A DNA stretch of 64,000 nt from Pseudonocardia broussonetiae (GTDB taxonomy: Bacteria > Actinomycetota > Actinomycetes > Mycobacteriales > Pseudonocardiaceae). The stretch spans positions 5,339,501 through 5,403,500 of the forward strand of contig NZ_CP053564.1 in the NCBI RefSeq assembly GCF_013155125.1, read 5' to 3'. The notes beneath the pieces are model-generated. The model made no database searches, was not told the DNA's origin, and worked only from the letters and a program-made list of their open reading frames with translations. Below are positions 50,614 through 58,282 of this stretch, piece after piece. Within the stretch, counting starts at the first letter, position 1. Each line of letters opens with the position of its first letter. The position numbers were made by a program, and so were the translations under genes.

Positions 50614-51627
50614 TCACGTCCTTCCTCTCGTCGCGGGTCCGCGGGCCCGCGCGTGCTCCCGGTGCCGTTCGACCGTGCGGTCGAGCACCACGTCCCAGTC
50701 GGCCAGGAAGCGGTCCAGGCCGTAGCGCTGCAGTGCGTGGGCGCGGGCCGCGGCTCCGCGCCGGCGGGCCAGCTCGGGCTCCGCCACGAGCTCGCGCAGC
50801 GCGTCCGCCAGCCGCGCCGGGTCGGTGCCGCAGTACCCGGTGCCGGGTGGGACGGCCTCGACCGCCTCGGTGGTGGCCAGGGCCACCACCGGCATACCCA
50901 GGTGCATGGCCTCGACAAGCGCCAGTCCGAGGGACGTCCAGCGGATCGGGTGCAGGTACACCCGTCTGCGAGCCATCTCGTCGTGCATGCGGTCCTGCGG
51001 CAGGTCGCCGATGCCCCGGATGGTCGCCGGGCGGCCCAGCGCGTCGCCCAGGCCGTCGGTGCCCATGCCGAACACGTCGAGCGGGGCCGTCTCGGACAGC
51101 CCGGGCAGCAGGTCGGTCCCGGTGACGCGCCCGCGCCGCAGCGGTTCGTTGACGACGACGGCGGCCGAGGCGAGCTCGCCGGTGTAGCGGCGGCCCGGGT
51201 CGACGACGCCGTGCTCGATCACGGTCGTGCGGGCGTCGCCCGCGTCCCACACCAGGTCGTTGAAGTGGGTGACGTGCACGAGCGGCAGCTCGGGGCGGTC
51301 GGCCACCGGGTGCCGCGTCATGACGGCGGGGCCCTTCGGGGTGTTGTGCTCCAGGTACAGGGCGGCGACGTCGCGGCCGGGGGTGCGGCGCAGCCACGCG
51401 GCGGCGAGGTCGAGCTCCTCGGGGCGCTGGAGCACGACCAGGTCGACGGGCTCGTCGGCGAGCCGGTCCGGCGACACCTCGACGGCGTCGGCGGGCCACT
51501 CCCACGCCGCGGGGCGGCCGCCGCCCCACGGGCCGCGCTCGGGCAGCGTCGGGATCAGGTAGCGGTGGCGGCCCTGCACGAACGACGTCGTCCAGGAGCC
51601 GTGCACGTGCCACACGAGGATGTTCAC
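50614..51627 (-). CDS. GT4-like glycosyltransferase
   Basis: A 337-residue GT-B-type protein beginning ILVWHVHGSWTTSFVQG. LEHNTPKGP, TVIEHGVVDPGRRY and the SLGLALVEAMHLGMPVVALATTE region (E-x-MHLG-type donor site) indicate a glycosyltransferase. The family is less certain than its neighbours. It starts at GTG 51627, overlapping the upstream GT9 gene by 4 bases, and ends five bases from the next gene. Acceptor and donor are unknown. Confidence 0.8.
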   Translation of the reverse strand: MNILVWHVHGSWTTSFVQGRHRYLIPTLPERGPWGGGRPAAWEWPADAVEVSPDRLADEPVDLVVLQRPEELDLAAAWLRRTPGRDVAALYLEHNTPKGPAVMTRHPVADRPELPLVHVTHFNDLVWDAGDARTTVIEHGVVDPGRRYTGELASAAVVVNEPLRRGRVTGTDLLPGLSETAPLDVFGMGTDGLGDALGRPATIRGIGDLPQDRMHDEMARRRVYLHPIRWTSLGLALVEAMHLGMPVVALATTEAVEAVPPGTGYCGTDPARLADALRELVAEPELARRRGAAARAHALQRYGLDRFLADWDVVLDRTVERHREHARARGPATRGRT

Positions 51628-52703
51628 GCGGGGATCCCTCCCTCGTCGGCGGGGACGAAGCGGTGCGGGTCGGGGTGCCGGGTGGTGAGCCGCTCGACGG
51701 CCGCGACCACCTCGGCCGGCGTCACACCGGCCAGGCAGGGGTGGCCGGCGACGGGGCAGTCGCGGGCGCGGGAGTCGCGGCAGGCGGCGCGCTGGTCGCC
51801 GAGCAGCACGTGCGGCACGCCGTAGGGCCGCCAGCGCACGGCCGGGACGACCGGGGCGAACAGCGACACGACCGGGGTGCCGACGGCGGCGGCGAGGTGC
51901 GCGGCGCCGGTGTTGCCGACGACGAGCGCCTCGGCGCCGGCCAGCACGCCGGCGAGCCCGGCGAGGTCGGTGCGGCCGCCGAGGTCGAGGGCGTCGTTAC
52001 CGGCGACCTGAGCGGTGAGGTCGCGCTCCCCCGGCCCGCCGGTCACGACGACCCGCCACCCCGCGGCGGCGAGGAGGCGGACGGCCTCCGCGTGGTGCCC
52101 GGCGGGCCAGCGGCGGGCGCCGACGGCGGCACCGGGGTGCACGACCACGTAGGGCGGGCCCGTCCACCCGGCGGCCAGGCGCAGGACGGCGGGCGGCGAG
52201 GTGGTGCGGACGGCGAGGAGCCCGTCGTCGGCGGGGTCGGCGGGGAAGCCGGACGCCGCCGCGATCGCCAGCGCGCGCTCGGGCTCGGGGAGGTCCTCGT
52301 CGAGGTCCTCGCCCGGGCGCAGCCGGACGTCGAGCAGGGCGCCCGCGTGGTCGACCGACGCCCCGCCGACGAACGGCACCCCGGCCAGGCGCAGCACCAG
52401 CGCGATCGGCAGCGGCGACTGGTGGAACGAGGTCAGGACGACGGCGGCGTCGAAGCGGTGCGCGGCGAGCGTTCCGATCAGCGCGGCCGTGTCGGACGTC
52501 GTCACCGGCGGCGGGTCGGCCAGCACCCACGGCGCGGCGAACACCAGCACGTCCCGGACGCCCGGGAGCAGCCGCGCGGCCTCGGCGCCCGCCGGGCCGC
52601 AGAGCATCGTGGCGTGCGCGTCCCGGGCGACCGCGCGCACGGCGGGCCCGGCGAGCAGGACGTCACCCGCTCCGTCGAGGCGGACCACCAGGACCCGCCT
52701 CAC
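51624..52703 (-). CDS. GT9-family (heptosyltransferase-like) glycosyltransferase
   Basis: A 359-residue GT9 enzyme. VLVVRLDGAGDVLLAGPAVRAV (RLDGAGDVLL core) is the N-terminal signature, VVVHPGAAVGARRWP and VVGNTGAAHLAAAVGTPVV the donor region. A Cys motif (CRDSRARDCPVAGHPC) near residue 315 resembles that of the GT9 at 47432. GTG 52703 overlaps gmhB by 4 bases (GTGA), coupling it directly to nucleotide-heptose synthesis. Confidence 0.88.
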   Translation of the reverse strand: MRRVLVVRLDGAGDVLLAGPAVRAVARDAHATMLCGPAGAEAARLLPGVRDVLVFAAPWVLADPPPVTTSDTAALIGTLAAHRFDAAVVLTSFHQSPLPIALVLRLAGVPFVGGASVDHAGALLDVRLRPGEDLDEDLPEPERALAIAAASGFPADPADDGLLAVRTTSPPAVLRLAAGWTGPPYVVVHPGAAVGARRWPAGHHAEAVRLLAAAGWRVVVTGGPGERDLTAQVAGNDALDLGGRTDLAGLAGVLAGAEALVVGNTGAAHLAAAVGTPVVSLFAPVVPAVRWRPYGVPHVLLGDQRAACRDSRARDCPVAGHPCLAGVTPAEVVAAVERLTTRHPDPHRFVPADEGGIPA

Positions 52704-53257
52704 GCGGCGGCCTCGGGGACCTCGCCCAGCAGCGTGCGGACGGCGTCGACGAGGTCGGCGCGCACCAGGCGGGCGGCGCGGACCTCCTCGGGGCGCGTCA
52801 CGGGCGTCGGCACCAGCACCCCGACGGCGCCGGCCGCCTCCGCGGCGCCCACGTCCGCGCCGATGTCGCCGATCACCGCGACCCGCTCCGGCGCGACGCC
52901 GAGGCGGGACGCGGCCGACAGGACCATGCCGGGGGCGGGCTTGCGGCAGGCGCAGCCGTCGTCGGGGCCGTGCGGGCAGACCTCCCACACGTCGAACGGG
53001 CCGAGCAGGTCGTCGACCCGGCGGTTCACGGCGTCGGCCTGCGCGGCGGTCAGGATCCCGCGGGCGATACCGGACTGGTTGGTGACGACGCCGACGGGTA
53101 TCCCCGCGGCACGCAGGAGGGCGACGGCGGGAGCGGCGGAGGGCACGGGGCGGACCCGGGAGGGGTCGCCGTTGTAGGGGACGTCCACGACGAGGGTGCC
53201 GTCCCGGTCGAACAGCACGGCGGCCGGGACGGCCGGGCGGTCTGCGCTGATGCTCAC
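52700..53257 (-). CDS. gmhB: D-glycero-D-manno-heptose 1,7-bisphosphate phosphatase
   Basis: A 185-residue HAD-IIIA phosphatase. The nucleophile/acid pair Asp17 and Asp19 lies in LFDRDGTLV, VVTNQSGIARG is motif II, and CPHGPDDGCACRKP is the zinc loop specific to GmhB. It removes the 7-phosphate of heptose 1,7-bisphosphate between the two HldE steps. GTG 53257 is chosen because the upstream in-frame extension is not conserved-looking. It is first in the leftward operon of GT9, GT4 and hldE genes. Confidence 0.9.
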   Translation of the reverse strand: MSISADRPAVPAAVLFDRDGTLVVDVPYNGDPSRVRPVPSAAPAVALLRAAGIPVGVVTNQSGIARGILTAAQADAVNRRVDDLLGPFDVWEVCPHGPDDGCACRKPAPGMVLSAASRLGVAPERVAVIGDIGADVGAAEAAGAVGVLVPTPVTRPEEVRAARLVRADLVDAVRTLLGEVPEAAA

Positions 53258-53284
53258 CGTGGAGAGGTCACCGGAGCACCCGCA

Positions 53285-53340
53285 CCTAAACACGATCACC
53301 GCGACTACTACTCACCGTCACCACTACTACGATGAGTAGC
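53285..53340. other. low-GC patch with ACTACT repeats and a small dyad
   Basis: This 56-base stretch between the divergent gmhB and BON-methyltransferase genes is markedly A/T-richer than its surroundings. It contains CTAAACACG, repeated ACTACT, and CTACTCA (53308-53314) with its complement TGAGTAG (53333-53339). It is probably the regulatory region of the divergent units; no factor can be named. Confidence 0.5.
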
Positions 53341-53341
53341 G

Positions 53342-53366
53342 GTTTCTCGTCCCCTTCGCCGGGTAC
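53342..53366 (+). promoter_or_regulatory. SigB/SigF-like promoter (GTTT-N15-GGGTAC)
   Basis: A perfect GTTT / GGGTAC pair with a 15-base spacer, about 34 bases before GTG 53401. The -10 opens a 20-base sequence (53360-53379) found identically at 25877-25896. Confidence 0.72.
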
Positions 53367-53400
53367 GGGCCGGGTTCGGGACCGACGAAGGGAGACCGCC

Positions 53401-54117
53401 GTGCGGATCGGGGCCGCGCCCATGTCGGAGCGCCGCAGCGCGCTGTGCGACGAGGACCTCACCGCGGCCGTCGGGGACCTGTTCGTCCACGACGACCGCC
53501 TGCGGGGCATGGAGGTGAAGGGCGAGGCCGACGGCGGCGTCGTCCACCTCACCGGGGACGTCGACGAGGAGGCCGACCTGGCCCGCGCCCGCGAGGTGAT
53601 CGGCCGGCTGGCCGGGGTGCACGCCGTCTGGGACCGGGTGCGGGTCGGCGGGCGCGAGCCGCTCGTGCTGGACCTCGGCTGCGGCGACCAGCCGCAGTAC
53701 CCGACGAACCTCGGCGTCGACCTGCGCCGCACCGGCGCGGTGGCCGTGCAGGCCGACCTCTCCCGCGCGCTGCCCTTCCGCGACGGCTGCGCCGACCGCA
53801 TCTTCGCCGTCCACGTCCTGGAGCACCTGCTCGACTTCCTGGCGCTGGTCGACGAGTGCCACCGCCTGCTGCGCCCCGGCGGCGTCCTGCACGTGCTCAC
53901 GCCCTGGTGGCGCCACGTCAACTCCGTCGCCGACCCGACGCACGTGCGGATGCTCGACACCCAGACCGTCAAGGGGATCTGCGCGCGGCCCGGGTCGCCG
54001 CGGCGCTGGTCGCCGCTGCACGTCGGCAACGACGGCGCCACGGTCTTCGCCGACCTCACCCCCGTCGCGGCCGACCACCAGGTGCCGGCGACGCGGTCGG
54101 CGCGGTTCTTCGACTGA
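53401..54117 (+). CDS. BON domain fused to SAM-dependent methyltransferase
   Basis: A 238-residue protein. Residues about 12-75 form a BON-like domain (DLTAAVGDLFVHDDRLRG, VVHLTGDVDEE, AREVIGRLAGVHAVWDRVRV as separate strands and helices), normally a membrane- or periplasm-associated lipid-binding fold. Residues about 80-225 are a class I methyltransferase (VLDLGCGDQPQY, DLSRALPFRDG, VLEHLLDFLALVDECHRLLRPGG). The GT-rich context suggests methylation of a sugar or lipid-linked glycan. GTG 53401 follows AAGGGAGA; the longer frame from 53332 would span the promoter. The fusion is unusual. Confidence 0.78.
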   Translation: MRIGAAPMSERRSALCDEDLTAAVGDLFVHDDRLRGMEVKGEADGGVVHLTGDVDEEADLARAREVIGRLAGVHAVWDRVRVGGREPLVLDLGCGDQPQYPTNLGVDLRRTGAVAVQADLSRALPFRDGCADRIFAVHVLEHLLDFLALVDECHRLLRPGGVLHVLTPWWRHVNSVADPTHVRMLDTQTVKGICARPGSPRRWSPLHVGNDGATVFADLTPVAADHQVPATRSARFFD

Positions 54118-54167
54118 CGCACCCAGGGTCAGAAGTCGACACGCCGAGTAGCAGTTGGCTGCGGAGC

Positions 54168-54192
54168 GTTTAGACCGCTCCCCAGCGGCGAT
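54168..54192 (+). promoter_or_regulatory. weak SigB/SigF-like promoter (GTTT-N15-GGCGAT)
   Basis: GTTT with correct spacing to a poorer -10, placed so the transcript would start near GTG 54202. The GTTT lies inside GGAGCG...CGCTCC, a small dyad (54164-54182 region) that may be an operator. Confidence 0.35.
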
Positions 54193-54201
54193 CTCACCGA
54201 T

Positions 54202-55044
54202 GTGGACACGACCGATCCTCTCGACCTCGCGCCCGAGCCCGCGCCCGACCTCGAGGTGCTCGTGCCGACCTGCGACCGCCCCGTCGAGCTGGCCACGACC
54301 CTCGCCGGGCTCGCCGGCCAGGACCACCCGTTCGACGTCCTGGTGAGCGACCAGTCCTCGGGCACCCCGTCCTTCGAGACCCCGCCGGCACGGGCGATGC
54401 TGCGCGCGCTGCGCCGCCAGGGCCGCCGGGTCCGCACGCGGCGCCACCTGCCGCGCCGCGGGCTCGCCGAGCACCGCGCGTCGCTGCTGGCGGCGTCGTC
54501 GGCGCGGTACGCGCTGTTCGTCGACGACGACGTGTGGCTGGAGCCCGGCACCGTCGCTCGCCTGCGCGAGGCCATCGGCGAGCTGCGCTGCGGGCTCGTC
54601 GGCGCCGCCGTGCAGGGGCTCTCGCACCTGCACGACCACCGCCCCCACGAGCTGGCCCCGTTCGAGCGGTGGGACGGGCGGCCCGAGCCGGAGCGGATCA
54701 GCCCCGACCGCCCGGAGTGGCGGCGCTGGACCCTGCACAACGCGGCCAACCCCACCCACCTCGCCGACCTGCACGTCGGCCCCGGGGAGCGGTGGGTCGC
54801 CTACAAGATCGCCTGGGTGGGCGGGTGCGTGCTCTACGACCGCAGCGCGCTCGACGCCGTCGGCGGCTTCGGCTTCTGGACCGAGCTGCCCCCGGTGCAC
54901 TGCGGCGAGGACGTCCTGGCGCAGCTGCGGGTGATCGCCGGGTTCGGCGGCGCCGGGATCCTGCCCTCGGGCGCGGTGCACCTGGAGTCGCCGACGACCG
55001 TGCCGGACCGGCGCGTCGAGGCGCGGGAGGTGGTGCGCTCGTGA
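54202..55044 (+). CDS. GT2-family glycosyltransferase
   Basis: A 280-residue GT-A glycosyltransferase. LEVLVPTCDRPVELATTLAGL is the nucleotide-binding start (VPTCDRP core), ALFVDDDVWLEPG contains the metal-binding DDD, and a GGFGFWTELPPVHCGEDVLA region holds the acceptor-site acid (ED). Transfers a sugar from a nucleotide donor; the donor is not predictable. GTG 54202 is the start. Its stop overlaps the kinase gene by 4 bases. Confidence 0.85.
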   Translation: MDTTDPLDLAPEPAPDLEVLVPTCDRPVELATTLAGLAGQDHPFDVLVSDQSSGTPSFETPPARAMLRALRRQGRRVRTRRHLPRRGLAEHRASLLAASSARYALFVDDDVWLEPGTVARLREAIGELRCGLVGAAVQGLSHLHDHRPHELAPFERWDGRPEPERISPDRPEWRRWTLHNAANPTHLADLHVGPGERWVAYKIAWVGGCVLYDRSALDAVGGFGFWTELPPVHCGEDVLAQLRVIAGFGGAGILPSGAVHLESPTTVPDRRVEAREVVRS

Positions 55045-56003
55045 CCGGCGTCGTCGTGGTCGGGGACCTGCTGCTCGACGAGGACGTCGACGGCCGGGCC
55101 GAGCGGCTGTGCCCGGACGCACCCGCCCCGGTCCTGGACGTCGACGCCGAGCGCGACCGCCCCGGCGGCGCCGGGCTGGCCGCGGTGCTGCTGGCGGCGT
55201 CGGTGCCCGTGCGGCTGGTCGCGGCGCTCGACGAGGACGACGCCGCCCGCCGGCTGCGCGGGCTGCTGGCCGGGTGCGTCGAGCTCGTCGCCGGGCCCGG
55301 GACCGGGGGCACCGCGGTGAAGACGCGGCTGCGCGCCGACGGCCGGGTCCTGCTGCGCGCCGACCGCGGCGCGGGGCGCGCGGCGTCGGGGTTCGGGCGG
55401 GCGCTCGGCCCGGCCCTGGGCGGGGCGCTGCGGCACTCCCCGGGCGGCGGCGCGGTGCTCGTGTCCGACTACGGGCGCGGGGTCGCGGCCGACGCGCGCG
55501 TGCGGGCCGCCCTGCGCTCCACGCGGCGACCGGTCGTCTGGGACCCGCACCCGCGCGGCGGCGACCCGGTGCCCGGCACGTCGGTCGTCACGCCGAACCT
55601 GTCCGAGGCGTGCGCGGTGCTCGGGGTCCCCGCCCCGGCCCCCGACGACGACGAGGCCGTGCTGCGCCTGGCCGACGCCCTGCGCGAGCGGTGGCGGGTG
55701 GGGGCGGTCGTGGTGACGCTCGGGTCCCGCGGTGCCGCGCTGCACGACGGCCGCCGCGGCGACGTCGTCCCGGCTCCCCCGGCCGTCGACGGCGACCCCT
55801 GCGGAGCCGGCGACCGCTTCGCCGGCGAGCTCGCCGCGGCCCTGGGCTCCGGCGTGGCCCTGCGGCGGGCCGTGGAGCTCGGGGTGGCGGCGGCGTCGGC
55901 CTTCGTGGCGGCCGGAGGTGCGGGCACGGTCCGCCGCACGGCCCGCGGTTGGGGCCAGCCCGACAGCGCGAACTCGCGGTCGGTGCGGTCGGCGGGGGCG
56001 TAG
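55041..56003 (+). CDS. PfkB-family sugar kinase, HldE-kinase-like
   Basis: A 320-residue kinase of the ribokinase/PfkB family. VVVGDLLLDEDVDG and DRPGGAGLAAVLLA resemble the N-terminal half of HldE. CGAGDRFAGE near residue 253 carries the catalytic Asp. No adenylyltransferase domain is attached. It may be a second heptose 7-phosphate kinase or act on another sugar phosphate. GTG 55041 overlaps the GT2 gene by 4 bases. The 3' end meets the convergent GT9 gene in a hairpin. Confidence 0.82.
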   Translation: MTGVVVVGDLLLDEDVDGRAERLCPDAPAPVLDVDAERDRPGGAGLAAVLLAASVPVRLVAALDEDDAARRLRGLLAGCVELVAGPGTGGTAVKTRLRADGRVLLRADRGAGRAASGFGRALGPALGGALRHSPGGGAVLVSDYGRGVAADARVRAALRSTRRPVVWDPHPRGGDPVPGTSVVTPNLSEACAVLGVPAPAPDDDEAVLRLADALRERWRVGAVVVTLGSRGAALHDGRRGDVVPAPPAVDGDPCGAGDRFAGELAAALGSGVALRRAVELGVAAASAFVAAGGAGTVRRTARGWGQPDSANSRSVRSAGA

Positions 56004-56004
56004 G

Positions 56005-56025
56005 GGGCCGCCGCGTCAGCGGCCC
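56005..56025. terminator. short bidirectional terminator hairpin
   Basis: GGGCCGC and GCGGCCC flank a 7-base loop between the convergent kinase and GT9 genes. Confidence 0.5.
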
Positions 56026-57092
56026 GCCCGCGCCCCCACGACCGACGCGGCGGCTGCCAGCACGTCGGGCACCTCGACGGCCAGCAGCGCCGGGTCGGGG
56101 TCGTCGGCGAACGGCTCGCCCCGCCGCCGGTCGGCGCCGGTCAGCACGACGTGCGGGCCGGTGGCGGGCGGGCCCCACCGCTGCGGCGGGACGGGCCCGA
56201 ACAGCACCACCGACGGCGTCCGGAACGCCGACGCGAGGTGCGCGATCCCGGTGTCCCCGCTGACGACCAGCGCCGCACCCGCCACCAGCGCCGCCAGCTG
56301 GGCGAGGTCGGTGCGCCCGGCGAGGACCGCGGTGGGGGGCAGGCCGGCGAGCACCGCCACCTGCGCCGCCAGCTCCCGCTCCCCCGCCGCGCCGGTGAGC
56401 ACCACCCGGTGCCCGGCGTCGGCCAGCGCCGCGGCCACCTCCGCGAACCGCTCCGCGGGCCAGCGCTTGGAGCCGTAGGCGGCGCCGGGGTGCACGACCG
56501 TCGGCGGGGTGCCCGCGGTGACGGCGGGCGGGGGCGCGAGCAGCAGGTCGTCGGGGTCGGCAGGGACGTCGAACGCCGCGAGCATCCCGCACCAGCGCTC
56601 GCGCTCGTGCTGCTCGGGGCGGGGCGGGTCGGTGACCAACGCGCGGAGGCCGAGCTCGTCGTCGCCGAGGTGGCCCGCGTCGAGCTCGGCGGCGGCCAGG
56701 TCGCCGGTGGCGAGGTCGGCGAGGCCGAGCGGGTCCTCGCGCGGGCCGTCCCACTCCGGTCCCGGCCAGCCGGGCGCGGCGTAGCCGATGCGCACCCGCG
56801 GCCCGGTGGCGTCGAGCGCGCGGTGGCTCTCCGGACCCGCACCGTGCAGGTTGACGGCGACGTCGGGGGGCGCGGCGTCCCAGCGCAGCGCGTCCGGCCC
56901 CGCGGTCGGCAGCAGGTCGTCGACGGCGCCGGTCAGCGCGACGAGCGGGGCCAGCGCGGCGGGAGCGGCGAGCACCAGCCGGTGCCCCGGGCGCGCACGG
57001 CGGAGCCCGCGCAGCGCCGGGACGGCCACGAGCAGGTCCCCCAGGTGCAGCGCGCGCAGGACGAGCTGGACGGGTCGGTCGTCGGCGGGCAC
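56016..57092 (-). CDS. GT9-family glycosyltransferase without the Cys cluster
   Basis: A 358-residue GT9 enzyme. LVLRALHLGDLLVAVPALRGLR (RALHLGDLLV core), VVHPGAAYGSKRWPAERF and VSGDTGIAHLASAFRTPSVVLFG (GDTGIAHL core) are the family motifs. Unlike the other three GT9 proteins it has no Cys cluster after the donor site, so it may differ in acceptor or metal need. GTG 57092 lies in a divergent promoter region shared with the next GT9 gene. Confidence 0.87.
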   Translation of the reverse strand: MPADDRPVQLVLRALHLGDLLVAVPALRGLRRARPGHRLVLAAPAALAPLVALTGAVDDLLPTAGPDALRWDAAPPDVAVNLHGAGPESHRALDATGPRVRIGYAAPGWPGPEWDGPREDPLGLADLATGDLAAAELDAGHLGDDELGLRALVTDPPRPEQHERERWCGMLAAFDVPADPDDLLLAPPPAVTAGTPPTVVHPGAAYGSKRWPAERFAEVAAALADAGHRVVLTGAAGERELAAQVAVLAGLPPTAVLAGRTDLAQLAALVAGAALVVSGDTGIAHLASAFRTPSVVLFGPVPPQRWGPPATGPHVVLTGADRRRGEPFADDPDPALLAVEVPDVLAAAASVVGARAGR

Positions 57093-57100
57093 GGGCGGCG

Positions 57101-57124
57101 GTTACCCGGGCGGGCCACGGGTAC
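57101..57124 (+). promoter_or_regulatory. SigB/SigF-like promoter (GTTA-N14-GGGTAC), divergent region
   Basis: Rightward GTTA, 14 bases, GGGTAC lies 9 bases before GTG 57134. On the other strand GGGTAA (57102-57107) with a weaker GCGT at 15 bases could serve the leftward GT9 gene, so the two promoters interlock. Confidence 0.55.
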
Positions 57125-57133
57125 GCGCCCGGC

Positions 57134-58216
57134 GTGCACGCTCCCGACCTGCTGCCCGGCGTCACCCGGATCGCCGTCCTGCGCGCCAACGCCCTCGGCG
57201 ACCACCTCATGGCCACCCCCGCGCTCGACGCCCTGCGCCGCGCCTACCCCGCCGCGCACGTCGTGCTCGTCGGGGCGCGCTGGCACGCCCCGTTCCTCAC
57301 CGGCCGGCCCGGCCCCGTCGACGAGGTGGCGGTGCTGCCCGAGGTCGCGGGCCTGGCCGGGCAGCCCTCGGCGCCACCGGCGTCGGAGCTCGACGGGTTC
57401 CTCGCGGGCCTGCGCGCGCGCCGCTTCGACCTCGCGCTGCAGCTGCACGGCGGGGGCGCCACCTCCAACCCGCTCGTGCGGGCGTTCGGCGCGGCCTGCA
57501 CGGTCGGGCTGCGCGCCGAGGGCGCCCCGGAGCTCGACCGCTGGGTGCCCTACCGCTACTACCAGCCCGAGGCGGAGCGGTTCCTCGAGGTCACGGCCCT
57601 GGTCGGCGCCGACGGCCCCTCCCGGATGCCCCGGCTCACCGTCCTCGACGACGAGCACGCGCGCGCCGCGGAGCTGCTCCCCGGCGCGGGCCCGTGGGTG
57701 GCGCTGCACCCCGGCGCGACCGACCCGCGGCGGCGCTGGCCCCCCGAGCGCTTCGCCGCGGTCGCCGACCAGCTGACCGACGACGGCGCCCGCCCGGTCC
57801 TCGTCGGCGCCGCGGGCGAGCAGCCCGTCGCCGACGCCGTGCGCGCCGCCGCCCGCCGCCCGCTGCCCGACCTCACCGGCCGCACCGACCTCGGCACGCT
57901 CGCGGGGGTGCTCGCGCGCTGCGCGCTGGTCGTCGCCGACGACAGCGGGCCGCTGCACCTCGCGCACGCCGTCGGGACGCCGACCGTCGGGCTCTACTGG
58001 TGCGGCAACGCGATCAACGCCGCCGCCCCGCGCCGTGCCACCTCGCGGCCGCTGCTGAGCTGGACCGTGCACTGCCCCGAGTGCGGCGTCGACTGCACCC
58101 CGGCCGGCCACCCGCACCGCCCCGGCGACGGCTGCGACCACCGTCCCTCGTTCCTGGACCAGATCCCCGTCGCGGAGGTCGTCGAGGAGGCCCGCGACCT
58201 CCTGGCCCGGCCGTGA
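57134..58216 (+). CDS. GT9-family (heptosyltransferase-like) glycosyltransferase
   Basis: A 360-residue GT9 enzyme. IAVLRANALGDHLMATPALDALR (RANALGDHLM core), VALHPGATDPRRRWPPERF and VVADDSGPLHLAHAVGTPTVGLYW (DDSGPLHL core) are diagnostic. A C-terminal Cys/His-rich segment (HCPECGVDC, GDGCDH) near residue 310 probably binds metal. GTG 57134 is close behind a SigB-like -10. It is the last glycosyltransferase of the cluster. Confidence 0.88.
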   Translation: MHAPDLLPGVTRIAVLRANALGDHLMATPALDALRRAYPAAHVVLVGARWHAPFLTGRPGPVDEVAVLPEVAGLAGQPSAPPASELDGFLAGLRARRFDLALQLHGGGATSNPLVRAFGAACTVGLRAEGAPELDRWVPYRYYQPEAERFLEVTALVGADGPSRMPRLTVLDDEHARAAELLPGAGPWVALHPGATDPRRRWPPERFAAVADQLTDDGARPVLVGAAGEQPVADAVRAAARRPLPDLTGRTDLGTLAGVLARCALVVADDSGPLHLAHAVGTPTVGLYWCGNAINAAAPRRATSRPLLSWTVHCPECGVDCTPAGHPHRPGDGCDHRPSFLDQIPVAEVVEEARDLLARP

Positions 58217-58248
58217 CGGTGCGGCGGCGACGGGCAGGGCCGTGACGG

Positions 58249-58273
58249 GCATGCCCGCGACGGCCGCGGGTAC
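58249..58273 (+). promoter_or_regulatory. possible SigB/SigF-like promoter (GCAT-N15-GGGTAC)
   Basis: GGGTAC 9 bases before ATG 58283, with GCAT (loose GNNT) at a 15-base spacer. The same GCAT variant appears upstream of the aldehyde dehydrogenase and CinA genes. Confidence 0.45.
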
Positions 58274-58282
58274 GTCGCGGGG

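Noticed and set aside
44767..58216. LPS core biosynthesis locus
   Set aside because: The heptose genes invite this label, but no outer-membrane or lipid A gene is present and all other content is actinobacterial.
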